This document shows, in pieces, positions 29,601-37,023 of a DNA stretch of 64,000 nt. Positions within the stretch are counted from its first letter, which is position 1. Each line of letters starts with the position of its first letter. Below the pieces are notes generated by a model. That model searched no databases, was not told the origin of the DNA, and saw only the letters and a list, made by a program, of their open reading frames with translations. The DNA comes from Nostoc sp. TCL240-02 (lineage in GTDB: Bacteria; Cyanobacteriota; Cyanobacteriia; Cyanobacteriales; Nostocaceae): NCBI RefSeq assembly GCF_013343235.1, contig NZ_CP040094.1, positions 2,480,501 through 2,544,500 of the forward strand. The letters run 5' to 3'. The position numbers and the translations under genes were made by a program.

Positions 29601-32402
29601 ACCTTTACGCAGCGAAGCCAGCCATAATCCTTCCATATCCAATTGTTCGGGACACTCGCGCCGTGCCATTCCCAACAATGTCGGATGGGAACCGACTTCT
29701 ATAAATACCTCATATCGTGCTTGATACAAGGTCTGCATACTGGCAGCAAATTGTACACTTGCAAGGATATGCTCTACCCAATAAGTTGCATTTGACATTT
29801 CCTCATGTCTGACAATCTTACCTGTGACATTGGAAATAATATCTAATTGCGGCTGTTGATATTTTACTGATGCTGCTACTTTGGCAAACTCTATCAGCAT
29901 TGGCTGCATTAAGGGCGAGTGGAAAGCATTGGATACTTGCAATCTTCTGGTTTCAATACCCTGGCTTTCTAATTTTTGCAGCACTGTTGTGAGTATCTCT
30001 AATTCCCCAGATAAGACAATGCTGTGTTCGCCATTGATGGCAGCAATACTCAACTGTTGTGGATAGTCAGTAATTAACGGTGTAACTTGCTCTAACGTAG
30101 CGAATACTGCTGCCATCCCTCCACCTTGAGGTAGTGCTTGCATCAAAGCAGCACGTTGCACAATTAATTTCAGTGCGTCTTCTAGGGAAAAAATACCAGC
30201 AATGCAAGCAGCGACATACTCACCGACACTGTGACCGAGTACAGCATGAGGACGAATACCCCAGGATAGCCAAAGTTGAGCTAAAGCATATTCTATAACG
30301 AATAATGCAACTTGAGTGTAAGCGGTTTGGTCGAGGCGATCGCTTTGTGAGTCGTCAGAGAATATCACCTGTAAAATTGATTCGCCTAACAACGGTTGCA
30401 GTAGAGTATCGCACTGGTCTAGAGTGTGGCGGAAACTAGGCTGAGTTTGGTAAAGTTGCTTACCCATATTGCGATACTGTGACCCTTGTCCAGTAAACAG
30501 GAAAGCAATTTTTTTAGTTTGCTGGCTAGCCTGTCCGTGATGGATACCGATGACTTCGGTGGTGTCGAGGTAGGTTTGCAACTGTTGTTGCATTTGGGCG
30601 TTGTCTGCGGCGATGATTGCAAGGCGATGTGAAAAATGGGTTCTGCCAACTTGTGAGGTGTGGGTGATGTTGCCAAGGAATATATCTGGGTGAGATGAAA
30701 AGTATTTGATGTAGCGTTGTGCTAGTTCACTCAAAGCTTGAGAATGTTTGGCCGACAGTGTTAATAGATGTAAAGGACGCTCAATTGTAATTTTTTCTCC
30801 CCTGCTCCCCCGGTTACTGAGCGTAGTCGAAGTATGCTCTCCTACTCCCCTGCTCCCCTGGTTACTGAGCGTAGTCGAAGTATGCTCCCCTACTCCCCTG
30901 CTCCCCCGGTTACTGAGCGTAGTCGAAGTATGCTCCCCTGCTCCCCTGCTCCCCTGCTCCTCTGCTCCCCTGCTTCCTAAACGGTAATCTACGGGTGCAA
31001 AACGAGTAACTGGTGCTTCTTCCAGTACCACATGAGCATTTGTCCCGCTTGCACCAAAGGAACTTACCCCAGCAATGCGGCGTTGTTCGTGTGGTAGCCA
31101 AGGTGTAAGCTTAGTCGGAACTGCAACTGGTAAATCTTGCCAAGCAATGTGAGGGTTGGGTGTTTGGAAGTGCAGATGTGGGGGAATTTCTTGATGCTGT
31201 AGCGCTAAAGCTACTTTAATGATGCCAGCTACGCCTGCTGCTGCTTCTGTATGACCAATATTGGTTTTAACAGACCCTAACATTAGAGGTTGATTAGCTG
31301 CTTTTTCTTTACCAAACACTGCACCCAAAGCATTTACCTCAATGGGATCTCCCAAAGATGTGCCAGTACCGTGGGTTTCGATGTAGCTAACTTGATGGGG
31401 TTCCAGTCCGGCGTTGGCTAATGCTTGCCGTACTACTGCTTGTTGTGCTAATCCGTTGGGTACGGTGAGACCGCTGCTAGAACCATCTTGATTGACTGCC
31501 GAACCGCGAATCAAAGCTACGGTGTTGTTACCGTCGGCTAATGCTTGGGAAAGGCGTTTCAGTACCAAAACACCGCAACCTTCGGAACGTCCAAAACCAT
31601 CCGCACTGCTATCAAAGGTTTTGCAACGTCCGTCAGTGGCAATCATCTTGGCTTTACACAGCCTGACGTTCATTTCTGGTATGACAATTAGGTTAACACC
31701 GCCGACAATTGCTAAATCACTTTCTTGATTACGCAGACTTTGACAAGCTAAATGAACTGCTACTAAAGATGACGAACAGGCGGTTTCTACAGCTAAACTC
31801 GGCCCCTGTAATCCTAAAAAATAAGATAATCTACCAGCCGCAAAGTTAATCGCTCCACCAGAATTTGTATAAGCATTTATCAATTCATCATCTGCAAGAC
31901 CAGTTTGCAATTGCAAATAATCTGTGGTGGTAATACCAACAAAAACGCCTGTTTTACTTCTTTGCAATTGATTGAATGGAATCCCAGCATTTTCCAGCGC
32001 TTCCCAGCTGACTTCCAGCATTAACCTCTGCTGGGGGTCGAGACTCTGCGCTTCTCGTGGCGAGATACCGAAAAATTCCGGCTCGAATTTGTCGATTTGA
32101 CCAATAAAACCACCATATCGGGAATACATTTTGCCTGGTGCATCAGGATTAGGGTCATAATATGCGTCTGCATCCCAACGGTCTGGCGGCATTTCGCTAA
32201 TAGCGTCAACACCGTTACGAAGATTCTGCCAAAATGCTTCAGGATTATCACTTCCACCAGGAAATCGGCAACCCATACCAATAATCGCGATCGGTTCGGT
32301 GTTTAACAGTTCGATTCCATCAGTTTTGGCACGCATTTGTTGTACCAAGAGCGCTAGTTTAGTAGCTGAAAGATTCGTGATGCGCTCTGGAAGTTTACCC
32401 AT
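26601..32402 (-). CDS. Type I PKS, KS-AT-DH-KR(degenerate)-ACP
   Basis: 1933 residues. KS (about 35-460) with ETACSSSL, ETHGTGT, KTNIGHTE; AT (about 600-900) with GHSVGEY and NAFHSP (malonyl type, first His replaced by Asn); DH (about 955-1230) with DHRIYGMVVVP and HPAQFDACLQ, so the His/Asp pair is intact; KR region (about 1480-1700) where the NADPH-binding TGGxGxxG is replaced by TGCFDDIHVN, while the active-site Ser/Tyr/Asn set ([20 protein letters not shown]) remains; ACP (about 1810-1885) with GMDSL; acidic docking tail (FSEDELEALLAQELATL). Loss of the cofactor glycines predicts an inactive KR, a retained beta-ketone and an idle DH. It lies 74 bp after the E2 gene and overlaps the next PKS by four bases. 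Start ATG 32402. Confidence 0.95.
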   Translation of the reverse strand: MGKLPERITNLSATKLALLVQQMRAKTDGIELLNTEPIAIIGMGCRFPGGSDNPEAFWQNLRNGVDAISEMPPDRWDADAYYDPNPDAPGKMYSRYGGFIGQIDKFEPEFFGISPREAQSLDPQQRLMLEVSWEALENAGIPFNQLQRSKTGVFVGITTTDYLQLQTGLADDELINAYTNSGGAINFAAGRLSYFLGLQGPSLAVETACSSSLVAVHLACQSLRNQESDLAIVGGVNLIVIPEMNVRLCKAKMIATDGRCKTFDSSADGFGRSEGCGVLVLKRLSQALADGNNTVALIRGSAVNQDGSSSGLTVPNGLAQQAVVRQALANAGLEPHQVSYIETHGTGTSLGDPIEVNALGAVFGKEKAANQPLMLGSVKTNIGHTEAAAGVAGIIKVALALQHQEIPPHLHFQTPNPHIAWQDLPVAVPTKLTPWLPHEQRRIAGVSSFGASGTNAHVVLEEAPVTRFAPVDYRLGSRGAEEQGSRGAGEHTSTTLSNRGSRGVGEHTSTTLSNQGSRGVGEHTSTTLSNRGSRGEKITIERPLHLLTLSAKHSQALSELAQRYIKYFSSHPDIFLGNITHTSQVGRTHFSHRLAIIAADNAQMQQQLQTYLDTTEVIGIHHGQASQQTKKIAFLFTGQGSQYRNMGKQLYQTQPSFRHTLDQCDTLLQPLLGESILQVIFSDDSQSDRLDQTAYTQVALFVIEYALAQLWLSWGIRPHAVLGHSVGEYVAACIAGIFSLEDALKLIVQRAALMQALPQGGGMAAVFATLEQVTPLITDYPQQLSIAAINGEHSIVLSGELEILTTVLQKLESQGIETRRLQVSNAFHSPLMQPMLIEFAKVAASVKYQQPQLDIISNVTGKIVRHEEMSNATYWVEHILASVQFAASMQTLYQARYEVFIEVGSHPTLLGMARRECPEQLDMEGLWLASLRKGREDWQQLLDSVAQLYVAGVEVDWRRFEADYPRSQVILPNYPWQRQRYWVSDGKKKRSPLQKLLHPLLGQRLRSPLADTIIFERQLSTADVPFIDDHRIYGMVVVPTVAYLEMAWAAAREVLGKGVCVLEQVAIREAFVLAEGETRTTQLLLIPDDKGYTFQIFSLASPEKEDETAWNLHASGKLRVEPIPEHQIIADFSPTALQERSLQELSGKVFYPCLHKRGLEFGSSFLGIETLWKLQDEVLAKIQMPVSIMAEAGDYNMHPAQFDACLQLFLADLPSEDDVFIPIGLDKLCFYGQPTTELWSYMRLHIGNTPNPETFDVDVCIVNPAGEVVAQVEKMHLKRAPRKALQRIAQKSLHDWLYEIKWQPKVLQSSIQANATGHWLILADHSAIAVELAEFIEQSGQTCKLVFASQEYHRQDFEQLFENCAKDREWRGLIYLWGIDSTLTDKTSASFPALLQALVAAKLSQQPKLWLVTRGCVPVELKPGGLSIAQTPLWGLGRTLAVEHPDLWGGLIDLDPETSLVEQASSLWTEINHPTEEQVAFRAGQRYVPRLLRYQPSFLVEPVKIKPNATYLITGCFDDIHVNLASWLIEKGAEYLVLMGEGEPAPEICDRLKQMHAINPTVVLFKFSSSKSEQVANVLQYIEDKLPNLSGIIHAEGIHQDSLLLHQTRESFARVLAPKVTGAWNLHLITKEIPLDFFVMFSSALCLLGSPGQSNYAAANAFVDALAHYRQSLGLPALSVNWAPWAHQDNPVVRRWATWGVDTIDWQQSLKILEQLLLTENVAQVAVMPVQWSKFTQAFPRGKKEAEGQRGWGAEGKEDGLLPTRGGAGSENIFSALLVYPESLLSSQPKSSPASQLYERLENAPPSRRKDLIFEAVQGEVAKVLRMKSAQVDGKKPFNTMGMDSLTAVELRNALMELLKVTLPATLVFEYPSLESLSEYLAELVIPKIPSSATKELPNTSSEINLAVEQMEQFSEDELEALLAQELATLNES
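27112..27181. repeat. In-frame CCCCTCTGCC repeat in KR-ACP linker
   Basis: Runs of CCCCTCTGCC/CCCCATCC read on the minus strand as a low-complexity peptide (KKEAEGQRGWGAEGKEDG) in the linker between KR and ACP of the PKS at 26601-32402. Confidence 0.75.
30785..30985. repeat. Three in-frame copies of GGTTACTGAGCGTAGTCGAAGTATGCTC plus CCCCTGCTCC runs
   Basis: The longest linker insertion of the cluster, about 200 bp. Three near-identical 28-bp units (starting near 30809, 30859 and 30907) are separated by CCCCTGCTCC runs and read on the minus strand as repeated EHTSTTLSN(R/Q)GSRG peptides between the KS and AT of the PKS at 26601-32402. Confidence 0.92.
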
Positions 32403-32476
32403 AATTATTTCCCCTAGTTTTTACCCTGATGCTGGGATGAAGAATTAAATTAACGACCTATGGACACAAATGATAC

Positions 32477-33580
32477 TTATATACTTGGTTGTTCAATTTT
32501 AGTCTTAATTTTAGTTAAGAATTGAGCAGCTTCTCGACCATTAATAACTCTGTGGTCGTAAGCAAGCCCTAAATTTATATAACTACGATTATTGACATTT
32601 TGTTCAGAATCTAAATAAAGTTCTTCCTGGATTCCTCCAAGAGATAACATACAAGTCTGAGAAGGCAGAATTATAGGAATTGTTACCAGAGAATCTTGAT
32701 CCATATTAATAGAAATAGAAATATTTCCCTGATTTAATTCTTCTTCACTAAACTGACCGCGCATAGCTTTCAATCTAAAGTCCATCAATTTATTGGCGAT
32801 ATCTGCTAAAGATATTTCACCGACATTTTTAATTACAGGAATAAATAGACCTTTACCTAAATCAAGGGTAACTCCGATATTAGCCACTTCTCCAGACATG
32901 AATCTATTGTCATCAATTAAACTACCAAAGAAAAACGGAAATTCTGATAGTAAAGTAGCTGTAATTTTAATTAATAGTTCTGGTAAGCCGATAATAACAT
33001 CATGTTTTGCTCCATAATCACTTAACATTTGATTTGTAGCATCGCAGTAGATTTTCATCAACAAAAATGCTTTGGGAATTTGTGTATGCGACTGGGTGAC
33101 TACGCGGGCGATCGCCATTTGTTGGCGAGATATTTCTAAACCTTTAACTTCATCTCGACTCTGTTCGCTAATTAACTTTTCAATATCTGGCCTTTTAATA
33201 ATATTCTTACCTAATTTTCTGAGATTTTCTTCAGAAATACTATGTTTATCAATTAATTCTTGAGCAGCTTTGGTAATAGTTAAAGATTTATCATCCGTTG
33301 TCTTTGCTTTTTTTTCTGAGTTTTTGAGAAAATCTTGTCTTTCTGCTTCAGTTTCAAATAGATATCCAATAACATCTCCAGGTTTGCATTCATCACCAGC
33401 TTCAGGTAAGGTATGCAAAATACCCTCTGCTTCACTCTCTAAATCAAAGGCTGCTTTCGATGTTTCAAATACTGCGATCGCTTCTTCTTTATTTACTGGC
33501 TTACCTGCATCTAATAGCCAGTATAACAACGTATAGCTTTCATCATTATTATTAAATTTTGGCAGAATTATCTCATACAT
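32477..33580 (-). CDS. 2-oxoacid dehydrogenase E2-like lipoyl acyltransferase
   Basis: 367 residues. An N-terminal lipoyl domain (1-75) has Lys42 in FETSKAAFDLESEAEG as the lipoylation site. A peripheral-subunit-binding-like segment (about 95-135) is followed by the chloramphenicol-acetyltransferase-fold catalytic domain (about 145-367). The terminal catalytic motif reads DHRVING: His343 is kept, but the usual DG is NG, a possible change in chemistry or acceptor. It should move an acyl group made by E1 from lipoamide to a thiol acceptor, here most plausibly the free ACP of the same operon, as in the NapB/NapD and QncN/QncL systems that feed glycolyl units to NRPS. I use ATG 33580, which overlaps the E1 beta stop (ATGTATGA) and has AAGGA upstream; an ORF start at 33628 would add 16 residues without family support. 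Confidence 0.88.
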   Translation of the reverse strand: MYEIILPKFNNNDESYTLLYWLLDAGKPVNKEEAIAVFETSKAAFDLESEAEGILHTLPEAGDECKPGDVIGYLFETEAERQDFLKNSEKKAKTTDDKSLTITKAAQELIDKHSISEENLRKLGKNIIKRPDIEKLISEQSRDEVKGLEISRQQMAIARVVTQSHTQIPKAFLLMKIYCDATNQMLSDYGAKHDVIIGLPELLIKITATLLSEFPFFFGSLIDDNRFMSGEVANIGVTLDLGKGLFIPVIKNVGEISLADIANKLMDFRLKAMRGQFSEEELNQGNISISINMDQDSLVTIPIILPSQTCMLSLGGIQEELYLDSEQNVNNRSYINLGLAYDHRVINGREAAQFLTKIKTKIEQPSI

Positions 33581-34604
33581 ATAATACGGCTTCCTTGACA
33601 GAATTGCAAATATCTTCTTTCTGCACAATTACCTGCTTCTCTAAATGAGCAGAAGAAGGAATAATACTATTTTTTGAGTGAACCAATTTGACAGGATTTT
33701 TTAATTTACCCCAAAGGCTGCTGTAGATTTGATGAGCAACTTCACTCCCCCACGTACCGCCAGCTACACTATCTTCCACAATAAAGATATGAGTGCTATC
33801 TGCTAATAAATCTATGATGGTTTCTAATTCAAAAGGATATAGTTGACTAGGAACAATAATCTGAGTTTCAATTTCCCAATCAATAAATAATTCCCGCGCC
33901 GCAGCTAAACATCTTGGTACTAATCCCCCTGGTGAAATTAGCAAGCAGTTATTTTCTTCAAAACTATCGGCATAAATTCTAGCGAAATTTTTGGCAGAAT
34001 CTAAAAACTCATAACTAAACAGATCGTCAATCAATCCATCAGCATAAATTCTTTGAGTATAGAGTACTTTATCTTCAAAAAAGATACAAGGATAAGTTAA
34101 ATTAACCAATTTTTCAAACACAGCAATATTATCATGCAATGGCGATAATTCAAATAAATATAAATTTGGAATACCAACAAAATGCTTTTGCAAACTTTGG
34201 CTATGAGTCGGGCCATATCCTCTGTTACCACCCACTGCACAGCGAACAATCATATTTAAGTCTAATTTTGTGCCATACATTGATACAGATTTGGAAGCAA
34301 AATTTAAAATCTGATCGAATCCCAAGGCAATGAAATCACCAAACATGATTTCGATAATAGGTTTATTGCCACACAAAGCTAAACCACCACCTATCCCCAC
34401 AATTGCTTCTTCACTTATTGGTGTAGTTAAAACTCTATCTGGGTAATTAGAAGATAATCCCTTGCCAACTTTAAATGCTCCTCCATAAGGGTCGAGGATA
34501 TCTTCACCAATCAAAAAAACTTGAGGATCTACAGCAAATATATGATGTAGGGCACGATTTAAATTCTCAACAACTCGCTCAGTTCTCTTTAGAGTAGTTT
34601 CCAT
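33573..34604 (-). CDS. 2-oxoacid dehydrogenase E1 beta-like subunit
   Basis: 343 residues with the transketolase pyrimidine-binding and C-terminal folds of E1 beta. Visible landmarks: VFLIGEDILDPYGGAF near the N-terminus, PISEEAIVGIGGGLAL (the conserved Glu that activates TPP), RCAVGGNRGYGPTHSQS and FFEDKVLY. With the E1 alpha subunit it should form the TPP-dependent alpha2beta2 enzyme that decarboxylates a 2-oxoacid (or related ketose-type donor) and reductively acylates the lipoyl group of E2. It overlaps E1 alpha by 16 bases and E2 by 8 bases, so the three genes form one tightly coupled unit. No E3 (dihydrolipoamide dehydrogenase) gene lies nearby; the housekeeping one may serve, or oxidation may not be needed. 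The substrate is unknown. Confidence 0.9.
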   Translation of the reverse strand: METTLKRTERVVENLNRALHHIFAVDPQVFLIGEDILDPYGGAFKVGKGLSSNYPDRVLTTPISEEAIVGIGGGLALCGNKPIIEIMFGDFIALGFDQILNFASKSVSMYGTKLDLNMIVRCAVGGNRGYGPTHSQSLQKHFVGIPNLYLFELSPLHDNIAVFEKLVNLTYPCIFFEDKVLYTQRIYADGLIDDLFSYEFLDSAKNFARIYADSFEENNCLLISPGGLVPRCLAAARELFIDWEIETQIIVPSQLYPFELETIIDLLADSTHIFIVEDSVAGGTWGSEVAHQIYSSLWGKLKNPVKLVHSKNSIIPSSAHLEKQVIVQKEDICNSVKEAVLYV

Positions 34605-35554
34605 TGTGCTAATTCTCTAGATTCAACATCTCTAATCAAGCTACTTATTTCAGTTTTAACTTTTAGCTCTATCCGCTCAAATTGGTCGGAATATTGCTGC
34701 TGATAAACTGTGTACCAATCCCATTTTTGAATTCTTTTTAGTTCTTGAATATCTCGTGTATCGTCACCTTTACTATGGGGTCCGACTCGATTAGTATCAA
34801 ATTCAATTACTAAAGGCAAAGATTTAGTTCTAGCAGCTTGAATGTGAGGGCTAATCAATGTCCTAATCTCGTTAATATCTATTGAGTCTACTTTTAAATA
34901 ATTAATTCCAAAACCTTGAACACGACTTGCAATTGTGCCTGCCATTTGCAGTTGAGTAGGAGTAGACTGAGCTATTTTGTTATTTTCTACAATTACTAAA
35001 ACAGGTAAACCCCACAATTGGGAAATATTCAGAGCTTCGTAAACTCCTCCTTCACCCCAAGTACCATCGCCAATGTGAACTATAGCCATCCCGAAGTTAC
35101 CTTGGCGACGTAAATGCAAGGCTATCCCAGCAGCTACAGGCAAACTTTCGCCTTGAATTCCTGTAGATAAATAATTTTTTCTGTAGATGTGTTGACTTCC
35201 ACCTACACCATGACAAACTGCACCTTCTTTGCCCATAATTTCTGCTAACAAGCCTTCAGGATCTTCAAATCTTGCGAGGTAATGACCGTGTCCGCGATGA
35301 TTGCTAAGGATAAAGTCACTATCAGTTAAAACTGTTTTGAGTGCTACAGGGATGTATTCTTGACCGAGGCAGGTATGGGTTGTACCGTTTAATTTACCAC
35401 TAGAATATAGCTCTAAAAGTGATAATTCAAAGTGACGAATCATCAGTATGATTGCTAAGTCATCATCTGAAATTGGAGTTGGTTTTTGAGTTTCTCGGAT
35501 TGGGGGGAGGCTATCAAGTTTCATGGCTGATGCTGGGGTGTAGAAAAAGCTCAC
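34589..35554 (-). CDS. 2-oxoacid dehydrogenase E1 alpha-like subunit
   Basis: 321 residues. The TPP/Mg-binding motif GDG (162-164) followed by 26 residues and NN (191-192) is complete, with the phosphorylation-loop region SNHRGHGHYLA and GKEGAVCHGVGGSQH typical of pyruvate/acetoin E1 alpha. It works with E1 beta. The gene begins 20 bp after the free ACP gene and overlaps E1 beta. The most upstream start is a GTG (35554) without an obvious ribosome-binding site; an ATG at 35524 would shorten the protein by ten residues and is equally possible. Its place between a PKS, a type II thioesterase and a free ACP indicates a dedicated biosynthetic function rather than central metabolism. Confidence 0.9.
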   Translation of the reverse strand: MSFFYTPASAMKLDSLPPIRETQKPTPISDDDLAIILMIRHFELSLLELYSSGKLNGTTHTCLGQEYIPVALKTVLTDSDFILSNHRGHGHYLARFEDPEGLLAEIMGKEGAVCHGVGGSQHIYRKNYLSTGIQGESLPVAAGIALHLRRQGNFGMAIVHIGDGTWGEGGVYEALNISQLWGLPVLVIVENNKIAQSTPTQLQMAGTIASRVQGFGINYLKVDSIDINEIRTLISPHIQAARTKSLPLVIEFDTNRVGPHSKGDDTRDIQELKRIQKWDWYTVYQQQYSDQFERIELKVKTEISSLIRDVESRELAQWKLL

Positions 35555-35574
35555 GCAGAAGGTAATTTTAGAGG

Positions 35575-35805
35575 TTAGGATTCTACCCCTTTTTGAAGTA
35601 GAATTTGGCGAGCGTCTGCGAAGGATTTTACAGATTTCACATCGTCAACTGTGAAGACTATATCGTAGGCTTCTTCTATAGCCATTACTAACTTCATGTG
35701 CGCCATACTGTTCCAATTTTTGAGAGTATTGGGGCTGAGTTGATCTGTGATTTCTAAAGGGGAGATGTTTAATACATCTGAGAAAATTTCTGTTAGGATT
35801 TCCAA
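35575..35805 (-). CDS. Stand-alone acyl carrier protein linked to E1/E2
   Basis: 76-residue ACP. The phosphopantetheine site is Ser33 in LKNWNSMAHMKLVMAIEE, the W-x-S-x-x-H-M variety seen in free-standing carrier proteins that receive unusual acyl groups. It sits directly before E1 alpha and after the type II thioesterase, suggesting that it accepts the acyl group delivered by the E2 protein. The start is a TTG (35805) with AGAGG eight bases upstream; there is no ATG that keeps the first ACP helix. It may be the carrier for a starter unit, an extender, or the donor for beta-branching; the sequence does not decide. Confidence 0.87.
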   Translation of the reverse strand: MEILTEIFSDVLNISPLEITDQLSPNTLKNWNSMAHMKLVMAIEEAYDIVFTVDDVKSVKSFADARQILLQKGVES

Positions 35806-35820
35806 AAGTACCTCTGGGAA

Positions 35821-36588
35821 TTAAATTGTTAAGGTTTCTACTAGTTGTTCAGATATAGCTTTCAGTATTTCTTGTTTTTTATGATTGATGAAAAAATGCT
35901 CTCCCTCAATCATCTGCAAGGTAAATTTTCCAAATGTTTGGTTTTGCCATGCAGCAATATCTTCTATATTTACCATTTCGTCTTGTAGTCCACCAAAGGC
36001 GGAAATAGAACAATTTAATGGTAAGTCAGGAGTATATTTATAAGTTTCAATAATTGAAAAATCTGCTTTAAGAACTGGCAAAAATAACTGCATGATTTCT
36101 TGGTTATTTAAAATCTCCTTGGGGATGGCTTTGTAGCGCTTGTTGATTTCATCAATAAATAAGTTATCTGGTAAATGATGTGTGGGTTTTAGAAAACATG
36201 GAGTTTGTGGAGCGCGGCTACCAGAAACAAATAAATGTCTGGGTTCTAAATTATGTTGTCTGCTAAGGCGACGAGCCGCTTCAAAACACAGCAATGCTCC
36301 CATGCTATGACCATAAAAAACAAATGGCATATCCAGGTAGGGTAATAACCCTGGAACCATTGCTTCTATTAAGGTAATAAGATGGGAAAATGGCTTTTCT
36401 TTGATGCGAGTATCGTGTCCTGGAAGAAGAACTTGGCATACTTCTACATCTGAAGGTAAGCCGTTAACCCAATCTCGAAATAATGAAGTACCACCCCCAG
36501 CATAAGGAAAGCAAAAGAAGCGAAGTTTAGCTTTTGGATTGAGTTTTGGTGAAAAAATCCAGGTGTTAAATTCTTTAGTAGCAGTCAT
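35821..36588 (-). CDS. Type II (editing) thioesterase
   Basis: 255-residue alpha/beta hydrolase of the GrsT/SrfD family. Catalytic triad: Ser95 in FYGHSMGALL, Asp203 in FGGLQDEMV, His231 in IEGEHFFINHKK. The N-terminal FCFPYAGGGTSLFRDW is typical. Such enzymes remove wrong or stalled acyl groups from carrier proteins of PKS/NRPS lines. It lies 15 bp before the free ACP gene, so proofreading of that ACP is likely. Start ATG 36588. Confidence 0.93.
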   Translation of the reverse strand: MTATKEFNTWIFSPKLNPKAKLRFFCFPYAGGGTSLFRDWVNGLPSDVEVCQVLLPGHDTRIKEKPFSHLITLIEAMVPGLLPYLDMPFVFYGHSMGALLCFEAARRLSRQHNLEPRHLFVSGSRAPQTPCFLKPTHHLPDNLFIDEINKRYKAIPKEILNNQEIMQLFLPVLKADFSIIETYKYTPDLPLNCSISAFGGLQDEMVNIEDIAAWQNQTFGKFTLQMIEGEHFFINHKKQEILKAISEQLVETLTI

Positions 36589-36633
36589 CGCTGAAATAAA
36601 ACTTTTGGGAGAGTATTTGATTCTTAGTGAATT

Positions 36634-36745
36634 TGGGATTTTAGATTGAAAATTCCAAACTTAAAATATCAAAAGTCTGAAACAAGACCCAATTTATCCT
36701 GGGAAAACACTGCGCTAACAGGTATGGGGTCAATCTAAAATCCCA
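36634..36745. repeat. 112-bp element with 16-bp perfect inverted repeats
   Basis: TGGGATTTTAGATTGA (36634-36649) is the exact reverse complement of TCAATCTAAAATCCCA (36730-36745), with 80 bp between. It fills most of the gap between the small membrane protein and the thioesterase. It could be a small MITE-like element, or form a long-range hairpin in the transcript. No target-site duplication is clear. Confidence 0.7.
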
Positions 36746-36751
36746 GATTGT

Positions 36752-37003
36752 TTAGGCTTTGACTGTATTCATTCGCTTTTCCATTTTTTTCATTTCTTTT
36801 CGTTCAAGAAAAGAATCGCGAGGCATCAAAATAAAGTAAATTAACATGATGGAAGTTAAGCCTACTTGATTATACGTTCTAAAGAGCAGGTATAAACCTG
36901 TAATCAAAATTGACACAATGAAAAACGTGCTGAGAATCGCTAAGATTTTTTTGATTCCTGACATTTGAGAGATGTTATCTAAAACGGTATAGATAATAGA
37001 CAT
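36752..37003 (-). CDS. Small two-helix membrane protein, function unknown
   Basis: 83 residues with two hydrophobic stretches (about 19-42, ILAILSTFFIVSILITGLYL, and about 50-62, LTSIMLIYFILM) and a basic, charged C-terminus (RKEMKKMEKRMNTVKA). I do not recognise a family. Start ATG 37003 has AGGA nine bases upstream and lies only 20 bp after the PKS stop, so it is translated as part of the operon. Membrane anchoring, or help in export or localisation of the assembly line, is possible but there is no direct evidence. Confidence 0.65.
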   Translation of the reverse strand: MSIIYTVLDNISQMSGIKKILAILSTFFIVSILITGLYLLFRTYNQVGLTSIMLIYFILMPRDSFLERKEMKKMEKRMNTVKA

Positions 37004-37023
37004 TGATTTTTATCCTGAAAAAA

